A stretch of DNA of 26,865 nt from positions 1-26,865 of the forward strand of contig CAYUIQ010000115.1 in NCBI GenBank assembly GCA_964444795.1, given 5' to 3'. A program made the translations under genes and the position numbers. Source of the stretch: JABMRP01 sp964444795 (GTDB taxonomy: Bacteria > Planctomycetota > Planctomycetia > Pirellulales > Thermoguttaceae). Each line of letters starts with the position of its first letter. The first letter of the stretch is position 1. Of this stretch, positions 16,526 to 24,223 are shown one piece after another. The notes below the pieces were generated by a model. It made no database searches, was not told the DNA's origin, and saw only the letters and a program-made list of their open reading frames with translations.

Positions 16526-16720
16526 CGTGCTCGTTCCGACTGGAAGTGGAGGAATCTCAAGAAGCCTACGACTCTCAAGGCCCGTCGCCATCGATTCTAA
16601 CTACGTCGAGGGATCGCACAAGAGTTGTGGCCGACTCGCCTCCTTGTATGGAATAGCACGCATTTCCACGTACCCACACCTCGTTAATGCGATTTCCCAC
16701 CCGTCGGAAACGGTTGGAGT

Positions 16721-16749
16721 CTGACGATTACACTGACCGATACGATAAT
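16721..16749 (+). promoter_or_regulatory. Possible promoter of the TonB receptor-tonB pair
   Basis: CTGACG at 16721-16726 and GATAAT at 16744-16749 with a 17-base spacer lie 48 bases before the receptor ATG. The rest of the 272-bp divergent region (16526-16797) shows no clear operator; a Fur-type box was looked for because of the receptor and not found. Confidence 0.35.
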
Positions 16750-16797
16750 AACGGCTATGCAGTAAGGGTAATATACGCAGCTTAAGGGCTCTGCGCA

Positions 16798-18972
16798 ATG
16801 AAGTCGAGCAGTTTGTCGCTGGGGATCGTGCTCTGGGGGCTCGTGCTGCCCGTGGCGATTGGGCAGGAGCCGGAATCGGCGGCCAGCAACGACGCGACGC
16901 CCGCCCTCGGGGAAACAACGCTTCCCGAGCTTGTGGTTCGGCCGGACCCGACGCCACCCGCGGCGCAACCGGCGAGTCAGCCGTTTCGGCTTCCGCGAAG
17001 CTACCCGGACCTGAGAGATCAACTGATTGATCCAGACGGCCTCAACCAGCGTTCGGTGTTCGACGCGCCGGAGCTGGTCACCGTGATCGATCGCGCCCGG
17101 CTGGCAGAAAAGGCGCCCGCGACAACGCCGCAAGCATTGGAGGAAGAGGTCGGTGTGCTCGTGCAGCGGACCAACCTGGGCGGCGGGTCGGTGTTTGTGC
17201 GCGGGCTGACGGGCAACCAGGTGCTGATCCTGGTCGACGGGATCCGGCTGAACAACTCGACCTTCCGTTTCGGCCCCAACCAGTACCTCAATTCGATCGA
17301 TCCCGGGCAGATCGAGCGGATCGAAGTGTTTCGCGGTCCACAGTCGGTACTCTACGGGTCGGATGCCATCGGCGGAGTGATCAACGTCGTCACGCGGAAG
17401 GCCGAGGGGATCGGTTGCTGTCCGGGAATCGGCGGTTCGTTCCTGCAACGGTTCGCCAGTTCCGATACCAGCTTATACAGCCGGTTGAACATCGAGGCGA
17501 CCTCGGGCGACTGGGGCATCTTTGCCGGGGGAAGTTATCTCGACCGCAACGACCTGGATCCCGGCGGAAGCGTGCCGCGCCAGGATTTCACGGGCTACGA
17601 ACAGGCGGCCGGCGATTTCCGCTTCGACCGGATGCTCGACGACCACAATATGTTTACCGCCGGGATTTCGCATCTGGTGCAACACGACGTGCCGCGAACC
17701 GACAAGTTCGTCAATTCCAACGAGGCCTTTTTCTTCGAGCCGCAGCAACGCGACCTGTACTACCTGCGTTGGCAGGGGCTCGATCTGGGCGGTATTCTCG
17801 ACGCCTATCGCGTGACCGCCTCGTTCGGTCGGCAGCAAGAAGGACGTCTGCGGCAGAAGTTCGGCAGCACGACGCTGAAGCGATTCCTCGACGACGTGCG
17901 GACGACCGGCGTCAACATCGTCTTGGTTACCGATCTGGACTACTGGGGACGCCTCTCCTACGGGGTCGACTGGTTTCACGACGAGGTCGATAGCCGCCGC
18001 ACGGATACCGACACGGCGACGGGCAACACGACCGCCGGCCGGGGGAGTTTTCCCGACGACAGCTACTATGGCCGCATTGGGGCATACCTCCAAGACGACG
18101 TGCAAGTGACCGAGCGGTTCCGGGCGACCGCCGGAGTACGTTACACGAGCATCAACGCCGGCTCGACGCCGCTGGTCGGCATTGCGGAAACGCCCACCCC
18201 CATTTCGCCCAACTTTCAGGATTGGACCGGTAGCGTCGCTCTGGTGTATGAAGTCGATCCGAACGTGAATCTGGTGGGATCAGTCTCCGAGGGGTTCCGC
18301 GCGCCGGGACTGGACGACCTGACGGCCCTTCGAGCCACCAACCAGGGGGTCGATGTCCCCAGCCCCGATCTGGGGCCCGAGACGAGTTGGAACTATGAGG
18401 CGGGCGTGAAGTTCAACTACCCCCGATTGCGGGGCCAGCTTTTCGGCTTCTGGACCCACCTGGACGACCTGATCGTACGTGTCCCGGCCGGATTCCAGAT
18501 CGACGGTACCGACGCCTTCGTCAAGGAAAATAGCGGCAAGGCACGGGTCGATGGAGTCGAGGCGGCCGGGGAATACTTGCTCACGGATCGGTGGAGTCTC
18601 TATGGGAACTACATGTACATCCACGGCTGGAGTGCCACACTGGACGAGCCGATGAGCCGTATTCCCCCGGCACAGGGGCTGGTTGGGTTGCGGTGGCGCG
18701 ACGCGTGCGGAGATCGTTGGTTCGAGGTTTTCGAGTACCTCGTCGCCCGGCAGTCGAGGCTCAGCGCCCGCGACGCGGATGACCCCCGCATACCCCTCGG
18801 AGGTACTCCCGGTTATCAGACGCTCAACTTGCGGGCCGGTACTCTGGTGGGTAATAATGGGAAGGTCAGCGTTATGTTGGAGAACATTCTCGATCAGCAC
18901 TACCGTGTACACGGCTCGGGAATCGACGCCCCGGGAATCACGGCGCACCTGGGCTACGAACTGTTTTATTAG
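16798..18972 (+). CDS. TonB-dependent outer-membrane receptor
   Basis: 724 residues. Imports a scarce ligand (metal complex, cofactor or glycan) across the outer membrane using TonB energy. Signal peptide about 1-22 (ends AIGQE). A TonB-box-like segment, LPELVVRP (about 42-49), precedes a proline-rich linker. The plug domain (about 88-200) has EEEVGVLVQRTNLGGGSVFV, LILVDGIRLNN, IERIEVFRGPQSVLYGSDAI and GGVINVVTRK. The remainder is the beta barrel, ending in the aromatic pattern GYELFY typical of outer-membrane proteins. AAGGG lies 9 bases upstream of the ATG. The tonB gene starts 33 bp downstream. The plug most resembles siderophore/heme/cobalamin receptors in style, but the ligand cannot be fixed. 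ExbB and ExbD are not in the window. Confidence 0.93.
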   Translation: MKSSSLSLGIVLWGLVLPVAIGQEPESAASNDATPALGETTLPELVVRPDPTPPAAQPASQPFRLPRSYPDLRDQLIDPDGLNQRSVFDAPELVTVIDRARLAEKAPATTPQALEEEVGVLVQRTNLGGGSVFVRGLTGNQVLILVDGIRLNNSTFRFGPNQYLNSIDPGQIERIEVFRGPQSVLYGSDAIGGVINVVTRKAEGIGCCPGIGGSFLQRFASSDTSLYSRLNIEATSGDWGIFAGGSYLDRNDLDPGGSVPRQDFTGYEQAAGDFRFDRMLDDHNMFTAGISHLVQHDVPRTDKFVNSNEAFFFEPQQRDLYYLRWQGLDLGGILDAYRVTASFGRQQEGRLRQKFGSTTLKRFLDDVRTTGVNIVLVTDLDYWGRLSYGVDWFHDEVDSRRTDTDTATGNTTAGRGSFPDDSYYGRIGAYLQDDVQVTERFRATAGVRYTSINAGSTPLVGIAETPTPISPNFQDWTGSVALVYEVDPNVNLVGSVSEGFRAPGLDDLTALRATNQGVDVPSPDLGPETSWNYEAGVKFNYPRLRGQLFGFWTHLDDLIVRVPAGFQIDGTDAFVKENSGKARVDGVEAAGEYLLTDRWSLYGNYMYIHGWSATLDEPMSRIPPAQGLVGLRWRDACGDRWFEVFEYLVARQSRLSARDADDPRIPLGGTPGYQTLNLRAGTLVGNNGKVSVMLENILDQHYRVHGSGIDAPGITAHLGYELFY

Positions 18973-19005
18973 TCGTCCGGCAGCCCGCCGACAGCACCCG
19001 CCCCC

Positions 19006-19797
19006 ATGATGAATCCACTGATTAGCAAGCTGCTGTCGCTGCGGGCGACCGAAACTTCGGTGGCCTATGGGATTTCGATTGCCGTCCATGCGGCCTGTGC
19101 GGTGGCGGCTTGGCTGACCATCTTGGCCGTGGTGGGAGGACCGGATCATCCCGGTATGCCGGGCACCTCGGCGTCGCCGGTCGAGTTGCACGCGCAATGG
19201 TCCCAACCGGAACCCGAGCCGGAACCCGAGCCCGTCATCCTGCCGCCGTTGGAGACCCACGTCCTCATCAAACCGGAAACGGCACAGGTTGGCCGGCGGA
19301 CCTTCGTGCCCACCAGCGCGGACATCAGCCGGCCGACGCCTGCGGACGAGGACGCCCTGAGACGGATGCTCCGGTTGCCGTCACCGAACCGAGTTGCCCG
19401 GGGTTCCGTTCCCTCAGGGAGGACCGATTCTGGGCTCGACGCGCCGTCACCGCGGACCGCCCGTCGGCGGATGACCCAACCCCAACCCGTCGCCATCTCC
19501 TCCGACGGGGCAATCGCCGCGCCGCGACACGCGCCGGCCAGACTGCGGGACAACCGTCCGCCGGCTTATCCACCGCGGGCTGCCAGGGACCGGCTCGAAG
19601 GCACGGTGCGCCTGCGGATCCATTTGGATCGCGAAGGCCGTGTCGGCCAGGTGGAAGTCGTCTCCTCCAGCGGTTATCCGATTCTCGACGCTTCGGCGGT
19701 CCGGGCGGTCGGTTCGTGGCGATTCGATCCGGCCACGACCGATGGTCGCCCGGTCGGCAGCATCTTGCGGCTGCCCGTGCGGTTTACCCTGGATTAG
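19006..19797 (+). CDS. TonB-family energy transducer
   Basis: 263 residues. Spans the inner membrane and periplasm to pass proton-motive energy to the receptor encoded just upstream. A membrane anchor lies at about 20-45 (AYGISIAVHAACAVAAWLTI). It is followed by a proline/acid-rich stretch with repeated Glu-Pro pairs (PEPEPEPEPVILPP), a long linker, and the TonB C-terminal domain at about 185-263 (AYPPRAARDRLEGTVRLRIH, GRVGQVEVVSSSGYPILD, SWRFDPATTDGRPV). The start has no good ribosome-binding site; ATG codons at 19006 and 19009 are both possible, and translation may be coupled to the receptor. Its stop overlaps that of the convergent cupin gene by three bases (tta/tag), leaving no room for a terminator between them. 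Confidence 0.92.
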   Translation: MMNPLISKLLSLRATETSVAYGISIAVHAACAVAAWLTILAVVGGPDHPGMPGTSASPVELHAQWSQPEPEPEPEPVILPPLETHVLIKPETAQVGRRTFVPTSADISRPTPADEDALRRMLRLPSPNRVARGSVPSGRTDSGLDAPSPRTARRRMTQPQPVAISSDGAIAAPRHAPARLRDNRPPAYPPRAARDRLEGTVRLRIHLDREGRVGQVEVVSSSGYPILDASAVRAVGSWRFDPATTDGRPVGSILRLPVRFTLD

Positions 19798-20159
19798 TCG
19801 AACCATTCGTCGTCGGGGTCGAACTTGGGGTGGACGATAATCAGAACGGTCATCTGGCCGACCGCCCGATGTCGAACACCCGGGGGAATGACCGCGCACA
19901 TCGCCGGGGTGATCGGCACGAGTTCTCCGTCAAGCTCGATCTGAGCCTCCGGGCCGCACTCGAGGACATAGTAGACCTCGGTCAGCCGGCGATGGTAATG
20001 CGCACGCGCCTCGGTGGAGATTTCGGTTCGGTGGATCGTGCCGGGAAAGGAAGCAACGTCGGCCAACGCTCGCCGCGACTTACCGCAGGGGCACGGGACC
20101 GGCGGAATGTCGTCGAAATCGACTATCGTCCAGCGAGCTGACCGATCGGGTTGTTTCAT
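19794..20159 (-). CDS. Small cupin-domain protein
   Basis: 121 residues from the ATG at 20159; an alternative ATG at 20195 would add 12 residues, and neither has a good ribosome-binding site. A single cupin barrel is visible. Motif 1 is AHYHRRLTEVYYVLE with the metal-ligand pattern His-x-His-x4-Glu, and motif 2 is IPPGVRHRAVG with the fourth His, so a metal is probably bound. Near the N-terminus PPVPCPCGKSRRA carries two cysteines. Such stand-alone cupins include isomerases, dioxygenases and sugar- or metal-sensing proteins, and the sequence does not decide. It is convergent with tonB, the stop codons overlapping. An intergenic inverted-repeat element lies upstream. Confidence 0.85.
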   Translation of the reverse strand: MKQPDRSARWTIVDFDDIPPVPCPCGKSRRALADVASFPGTIHRTEISTEARAHYHRRLTEVYYVLECGPEAQIELDGELVPITPAMCAVIPPGVRHRAVGQMTVLIIVHPKFDPDDEWFD

Positions 20160-20272
20160 GACAACGGGCCGATTTGCGGGGTAATTGCCTGTCATGGCGA
20201 TGCCGGAACCAGTTGTGAGCATACCCGAAGGACACGCCTGCAGCCATGGCGCCACGGCCCACAGGCAAGCGT

Positions 20273-20408
20273 TAGCAGCCCGTTGGAGAAGTAACATGGG
20301 TGCCTGGCGGTCGAGCGTAGCGAGCCCCCAGAACCGCGTTTTCTGGGGGCTCGCTGCGCTCGACCACCAGGCACCCTCCGCAAATTGCCCTTTTTCAACG
20401 GGCTGCTA
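20273..20408. repeat. 136-bp inverted-repeat element (MITE-like)
   Basis: The ends are perfect 13-bp inverted repeats, tagcagcccgttg (20273-20285) and its complement (20396-20408). The next six bases inward match four of six. The core is a near-perfect hairpin: 20298-20333 pairs with 20341-20376 at 34 of 36 positions around a 7-base loop. Both ends begin with TA, which would fit a TA target duplication as in IS630/Tc1-type elements. There is no coding capacity. A second, partial copy lies at 1-69. It is probably a non-autonomous miniature element or a REP-like palindrome; the parent transposase is not in the window. Confidence 0.75.
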
Positions 20409-20947
20409 GGTGACCGGGACGCGAAACGAGGAGCTTCAGAGCCTACGGGGCTCGGGAAGGTAGGTGAAACCTTGACGATAACCTAGTTAAGGCAAGGGGG
20501 TTTCGGGCAAGCTGGCCGGCAAAGTCTCTGTATCTTACCCTTCTCACTTGTTCGGAAATATTTACGTAACGAGAACGGTAAGCCTTTTGCAGGAAACCAC
20601 TTCCGTACTCTCAAGGGTCCTTCCCGGCACAGCCGATACGGTAGATGCCCTTTAGGGAGAATGTGCGTGTCAAGGTAGGCACGCCGAAAGGGAGCGTCAG
20701 GCAACCGGCGGGAATGATCGAGTCACGGAGCGGCTCGACGGCCCTGACGCACATACACGGCGCGAACCGCGGGTATTGACCCACTTTCCTCGGCGCATCT
20801 CCGACGTTATGGAGGTCGGTTCTATCCCATGGGAGAACCCGCCGAGCATCGCGGCCGACGACGCATCATTGGTGTCGCAGTGGCCGTTTGGTGGGGAGCA
20901 CGAGGAAAACGAACGACCCCGGTTCATTGCAAAGGAGACGTTGCTCG
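20409..20947 (+). other. 539-bp non-coding stretch rich in inverted repeats before the cysteine-rich gene
   Basis: No convincing gene; open frames here lack codon structure, start signals and recognisable content. Several inverted repeats stand out: cttacccttctc (20534-20545) with gagaacggtaag (20571-20582), 11 of 12 pairs; gcgtcagg (20694-20701) with cctgacgc (20743-20750), enclosing tcgag/ctcga (20718-20722, 20734-20738); GGGT/ACCC (20771-20782); and ggttct/agaacc (20818-20839) around CCCATGGG. GTGCG and CACGC pair at about 20663-20685. It may be a long structured 5' leader or a small RNA. The gene's ribosome-binding site, AAAGGAG, lies 9 bases before the ATG at 20948. Confidence 0.45.
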
Positions 20948-21757
20948 ATGAAATGGAGGATGGTATTTGGAGCGCTGGCAATCAGCGCCTGCCTTTGCGG
21001 CCAGGGGTTCGGTTTTGAGCTCCTCGATCGGCTGCTAGGCCTGAATTGTCGCGGCTGCGGGACGTGTGGTACATGCACGGCCCCGGAATGCTGCGAAGTG
21101 GCAACCGAATGTTGCGCCCCCGAACCGGCTTGCTGCGAAGCGCCGGCCGCCTGCGAAGAAATCGCCGCTTGCGAGGAAGTCGCTGCCTGTGGCGGGTGTG
21201 ACGAAGGCTGTGGAGATCCCTGCTGCGACCCGTGCGGCAAACGGCGCGACCTGTTCTCGGGTCTGCGTGGCTTGTTCGACGGACGCGGCGGCTGCAACGC
21301 CTGCGATAGCGGCTGCAACGCCTGCGAAGAAGTTGCCGCCTGCGAGCAAGCTTGTGCTCCCGAGCCCTGCGAAGAAGTGGCTTGCGAAGTCTGCGAGCCC
21401 GCTTGCGAAGCCTGTGAGCCCGCTTGCGAAGCCTGCGAGCCCGCGTGTGACGACGGTTGTGGCGGATGCGACCCCTGTGGCCGTTCGAAGCAGCCGATTC
21501 GTGACGCCCTGAAGGCCTTGGACATCCTCGGTCTGTTCAGTGACGATTGCTGCGGCGGTTGCGGTGGCTGCAACGCCTGCGAGCAGGTCGCCGATTGCGG
21601 TGGTTGCGGTGGCGGCGCCCCCATGGGCGACGTTCCTCCCGCGTTGCCGCCGGGTGAAGAGGCTCCCTTGCCGGCGCCTCCGACCGCCGATCAAGGCGCG
21701 TCGCTCTTTCCGCACAACAGCATCCATCAGGCCAGCCGTAGCATCGTCCGCTACTAA
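20948..21757 (+). CDS. Secreted cysteine-rich repeat protein
   Basis: 269 residues. Signal peptide about 1-22 (MKWRMVFGALAISACLCGQ). The mature part has about 42 cysteines in roughly 247 residues (17%), mostly as CxxC, CC and Cx3C patterns, with acidic spacers. A repeated Cys-Glu-Pro-Ala-Cys-Glu-Ala block is visible in the middle. Two short cysteine-free, helix-like segments (RRDLFSGLRGLFDG and QPIRDALKALDILGLF) separate three Cys-rich blocks. The C-terminal 50 residues are proline/alanine-rich without cysteine. No family was recognised. Planctomycetes are known for cysteine- and proline-rich proteinaceous cell envelopes, so a disulfide-linked envelope protein is plausible; metal binding is an alternative. 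Monocistronic, with an intrinsic terminator directly after it. Confidence 0.85.
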   Translation: MKWRMVFGALAISACLCGQGFGFELLDRLLGLNCRGCGTCGTCTAPECCEVATECCAPEPACCEAPAACEEIAACEEVAACGGCDEGCGDPCCDPCGKRRDLFSGLRGLFDGRGGCNACDSGCNACEEVAACEQACAPEPCEEVACEVCEPACEACEPACEACEPACDDGCGGCDPCGRSKQPIRDALKALDILGLFSDDCCGGCGGCNACEQVADCGGCGGGAPMGDVPPALPPGEEAPLPAPPTADQGASLFPHNSIHQASRSIVRY

Positions 21758-21783
21758 ACTCGCCCGAGACGCTGTATGAGACA

Positions 21784-21831
21784 AAGCGAGCCTGTCAGGC
21801 CTCCTTGGCCGGACAGGTTCGCTTGTTTTTT
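21784..21831 (+). terminator. Intrinsic terminator of the cysteine-rich gene
   Basis: A 13-bp stem, aagcgagcctgtc (21784-21796) with gacaggttcgctt (21812-21824), has one G-T pair. It contains a nested GGCC/GGCC stem and is followed by gtttttt (21825-21831). It lies 27 bases after the stop codon. This is the clearest terminator in the window. Confidence 0.92.
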
Positions 21832-21849
21832 GCGCCCCCCCATCTCGAA

Positions 21850-21878
21850 TTGCGTCGAGAGCGTGTTTGGGATACATT
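21850..21878 (+). promoter_or_regulatory. Promoter for hemE
   Basis: TTGCGT at 21850-21855 and TACATT at 21873-21878, 17 bases apart, lie just after the upstream terminator. The predicted transcript starts near 21885, giving a leader of about 65 bases before the hemE ATG. The match is good for a sigma-70-type promoter in a high-GC genome. Confidence 0.6.
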
Positions 21879-21949
21879 GCGATGGTCACCCGTTGCTTCC
21901 GACGACCATCTTTCTGGCAACAACCTTCCGTCACTCCGGGGATTGCCCG

Positions 21950-23032
21950 ATGCCACCAGACCCCACACCAGCCGACCCCGGAAACACCGCTTCCACGCCG
22001 CCCGCCGGCGAGAGTCTCTTCATCCGGGCTGCCCGGCGGGAACCGACCGAACGGGTGCCCATCTGGCTGATGCGCCAGGCCGGCCGCTACATGGCCGAGT
22101 ATCGTGAAGTCCGCCGCAAGGTATCGTTTCTCCAGTTATGCAAGGACCCCGCGCTTTGCACCGAAGTGATGGTCACCGCCGTCGAGCGACTGGGGGTCGA
22201 CGCGGCCATTATCTTCGCCGATCTGCTGCCGATCCTCGAGCCGATGGGATTCGATCTGGAGTATACCGAGGACTCCGGCCCGGTGATTCACAACCCGGTG
22301 CTCGACGGTAGCCACGTGGATCGAGTGGTTGAACTCCCCAGCGTTGAACCTCTGGACTTCGTCATCGAAACCGTTCGCCTGACGCGCGCCGCCCTGCCCG
22401 CGGAGATTCCCATCCTGGGCTTCGCCGGAGCCCCGTTTACCCTGGCCAGTTACGCCATCGAGGGTGGAGGCAACCGGAACTTCCTCCGCACCAAGTCGCT
22501 GATGCGCAACGACTCGGGAGCCTTCAACTCGCTGCTGAGCCGGCTTGCTCGGGCCGTGGCCCGATACCTCAACGCCCAGATCGAAGCCGGTGCCCAGGCC
22601 GTGCAATTGTTCGACAGTTGGGTCGGGTGCCTGGGGCCGGACGACTACCGCCGCTTCGTACTTCCCCACATGCGGGCCATCATCGAGGCGATCACGCCCG
22701 GCACCATCGTGATCAACTTTGCCACCGGCAATCCCGCGTTGCTGCCCGTGCTGGCCGAGGCGGGCGGAGACGTGATCGGCATCGACTGGCGGATCCGGCT
22801 CGATGACGCCTGGAAGACGGTCGGTTACGACAAGGCCGTCCAGGGCAATCTCGATCCAACGGTCCTGCTGACCGACCCCGGCGAGATCCGGCGCCGAGCC
22901 AAGGAAATCCTCGATCAGGCCGGTGGCCGGCCGGGGCATATTTTCAATCTCGGCCATGGGATCTTCCCGCAGACACCCGTGGAAAACGCCATCGCGCTGA
23001 TCGACGCGGTGGGCCAAATGAGTGCGAAGTAG
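21950..23032 (+). CDS. hemE: Uroporphyrinogen decarboxylase
   Basis: 360 residues, usual length for HemE. Cytoplasmic; removes the four acetate carboxyls of uroporphyrinogen III to give coproporphyrinogen III in heme synthesis. Diagnostic motifs: PIWLMRQAGRYMAEYR with Arg42 and Arg46, IIFADLLPILEPMG with Asp91, GFAGAPFTLASYAIEGGG, QLFDSWVGCLGPDDY, GIDWR, VQGNLDP and NLGHGIFPQTPVEN. The start at 21950 was chosen over the longer open frame because it has CGGGGA upstream and lies after the promoter. The first 20 residues are proline/threonine-rich and not part of the fold. The gene stands alone between a terminator and a DUF1559 gene with its own promoter. No other heme genes are nearby. Heme demand by the CxxCH protein in this window is a loose link only. 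Confidence 0.97.
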   Translation: MPPDPTPADPGNTASTPPAGESLFIRAARREPTERVPIWLMRQAGRYMAEYREVRRKVSFLQLCKDPALCTEVMVTAVERLGVDAAIIFADLLPILEPMGFDLEYTEDSGPVIHNPVLDGSHVDRVVELPSVEPLDFVIETVRLTRAALPAEIPILGFAGAPFTLASYAIEGGGNRNFLRTKSLMRNDSGAFNSLLSRLARAVARYLNAQIEAGAQAVQLFDSWVGCLGPDDYRRFVLPHMRAIIEAITPGTIVINFATGNPALLPVLAEAGGDVIGIDWRIRLDDAWKTVGYDKAVQGNLDPTVLLTDPGEIRRRAKEILDQAGGRPGHIFNLGHGIFPQTPVENAIALIDAVGQMSAK

Positions 23033-23125
23033 CCCCAGTGCAGTCCACGAGAGTTAACATCAAACCCCCCGCATTTCTTGCTGGCGATCTTCAACATACG
23101 GCTCGCATTTCCCCTTGCGGGGATC

Positions 23126-23131
23126 TATAAT
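23126..23131 (+). promoter_or_regulatory. -10 element for the DUF1559 gene
   Basis: A perfect TATAAT lies 112 bases before the ATG at 23244; the region 17 bases upstream (TCGCAT) is a poor -35. The rest of the 211-bp gap between hemE and this gene shows nothing further. Confidence 0.45.
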
Positions 23132-23243
23132 GCGGGCATCCGCGTGGGGGGCCCTGCAGCGGGAATGTGCTTGTTCAAAGCGCTTTCCCACGGCGGCCGA
23201 TCTCGGCATCATGTCTTATGTTCTTATTCTGAAAGGAATTCGT

Positions 23244-24212
23244 ATGCAATCGCGCACACGAGTTGGGTTCACGTTGGTCGAGTTGTTGGTGGTCATCGCG
23301 ATTATCGGCATTCTCATCGGCCTGCTGCTGCCGGCCGTGCAGTCGGTTCGCGAGGCGGCCCGGCGGATCCAATGCAAGAACAATCTTCACCAGATGGGGC
23401 TGGCCTTTCTCAATCACGAGGAAGCCCACGGTCACATGCCCACCGGTGGCTGGGGCTGGAGGTGGGTCGGCGATCCCGATCGCGGGTTCGGGGAACGACA
23501 GCCGGGCGGATGGGGTTATAACATCCTACCGTTCATCGAGCAGGAAGCGCTACACAACATGGGCATGGGCAAGAGTGAGTCGGAAAAGCGACAGGCCGCG
23601 GCCGTTATGGTGGCCACGCCACTGACGGCGTATATTTGCCCGTCGCGGCGACGCGCGATCATGTACCCTCCCGATGTCAACGGCAACCGGTTTATCAACT
23701 GCGACACGCAGCAAGGCGCCGGCCGTAGCGACTACGCGGTCAACGCGGGCTCCAATAACCTGGGTGACTGGACAGGTCCCGGCAGCTACAGTGAACCCGA
23801 CGCAAGTTGGCCGTGTTCTATGTCCAAAGGCATGAACGGTATCAGTTTCGTGTGCAGCGAGGTCACCATGGGCGAGATCAAGGACGGTTCGTCGAACACC
23901 TACATGGCCGGTGAACGCAACCAGAACCCCGACCACTACGCCACCGGCTCGGAAGACGACAACGACCAGAACCTCTACATCGGTCACGATCGCGACGTCG
24001 CCCGCTACGCCAATCAGAGCTTCTTGCCCAAACAGGACCGGGCGGGTGCCAGTGGCTATTGCTGGAATTTCGGCAGCGCACACGCCAACGGATACAACAT
24101 GGTGATGTGTGACGGGTCGGTTCGATCGTTCAGCTATTCGATCGACGGGGAGATACATGCCCGGCTGGGCAACCGCATGGACATGCAGCCGGTCGACATG
24201 TCGTCGCTGTAA
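23244..24212 (+). CDS. DUF1559 protein with type IV pilin-like N-terminus
   Basis: 322 residues. The N-terminus RVGFTLVELLVVIAIIGILI is a prepilin peptidase recognition and methylation motif (cleavage after Gly, then Phe-Thr-Leu-Val-Glu) followed by one hydrophobic helix ending LLLPAVQSVREAARR. The middle is a globular DUF1559 domain with NNLHQMGLAFLNHEEAHG, and the C-terminus has His-(9 residues)-Asp-Gly (HANGYNMVMCDG), the H-X9-DG motif characteristic of this planctomycete-expanded family. Such proteins are thought to be pseudopilin-like and exported, but their role is unknown. The start at 23244 was chosen for the prepilin leader (MQSRTRVG) and AAGGA six bases upstream. Its stop is 11 bp from that of the convergent LOG gene. 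A small agcg/cgct hairpin lies at this junction. Confidence 0.93.
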   Translation: MQSRTRVGFTLVELLVVIAIIGILIGLLLPAVQSVREAARRIQCKNNLHQMGLAFLNHEEAHGHMPTGGWGWRWVGDPDRGFGERQPGGWGYNILPFIEQEALHNMGMGKSESEKRQAAAVMVATPLTAYICPSRRRAIMYPPDVNGNRFINCDTQQGAGRSDYAVNAGSNNLGDWTGPGSYSEPDASWPCSMSKGMNGISFVCSEVTMGEIKDGSSNTYMAGERNQNPDHYATGSEDDNDQNLYIGHDRDVARYANQSFLPKQDRAGASGYCWNFGSAHANGYNMVMCDGSVRSFSYSIDGEIHARLGNRMDMQPVDMSSL

Positions 24213-24223
24213 GCGTTTTCCGC

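Noticed and set aside
16526..16797. Fur box controlling the TonB receptor
   Set aside because: Only short AT-rich fragments resemble it; no convincing 19-bp inverted repeat is present.
20483..20704. 73-codon minus-strand open frame in the non-coding stretch
   Set aside because: No ribosome-binding site or domain, and it spans the inverted repeats; better explained as non-coding.
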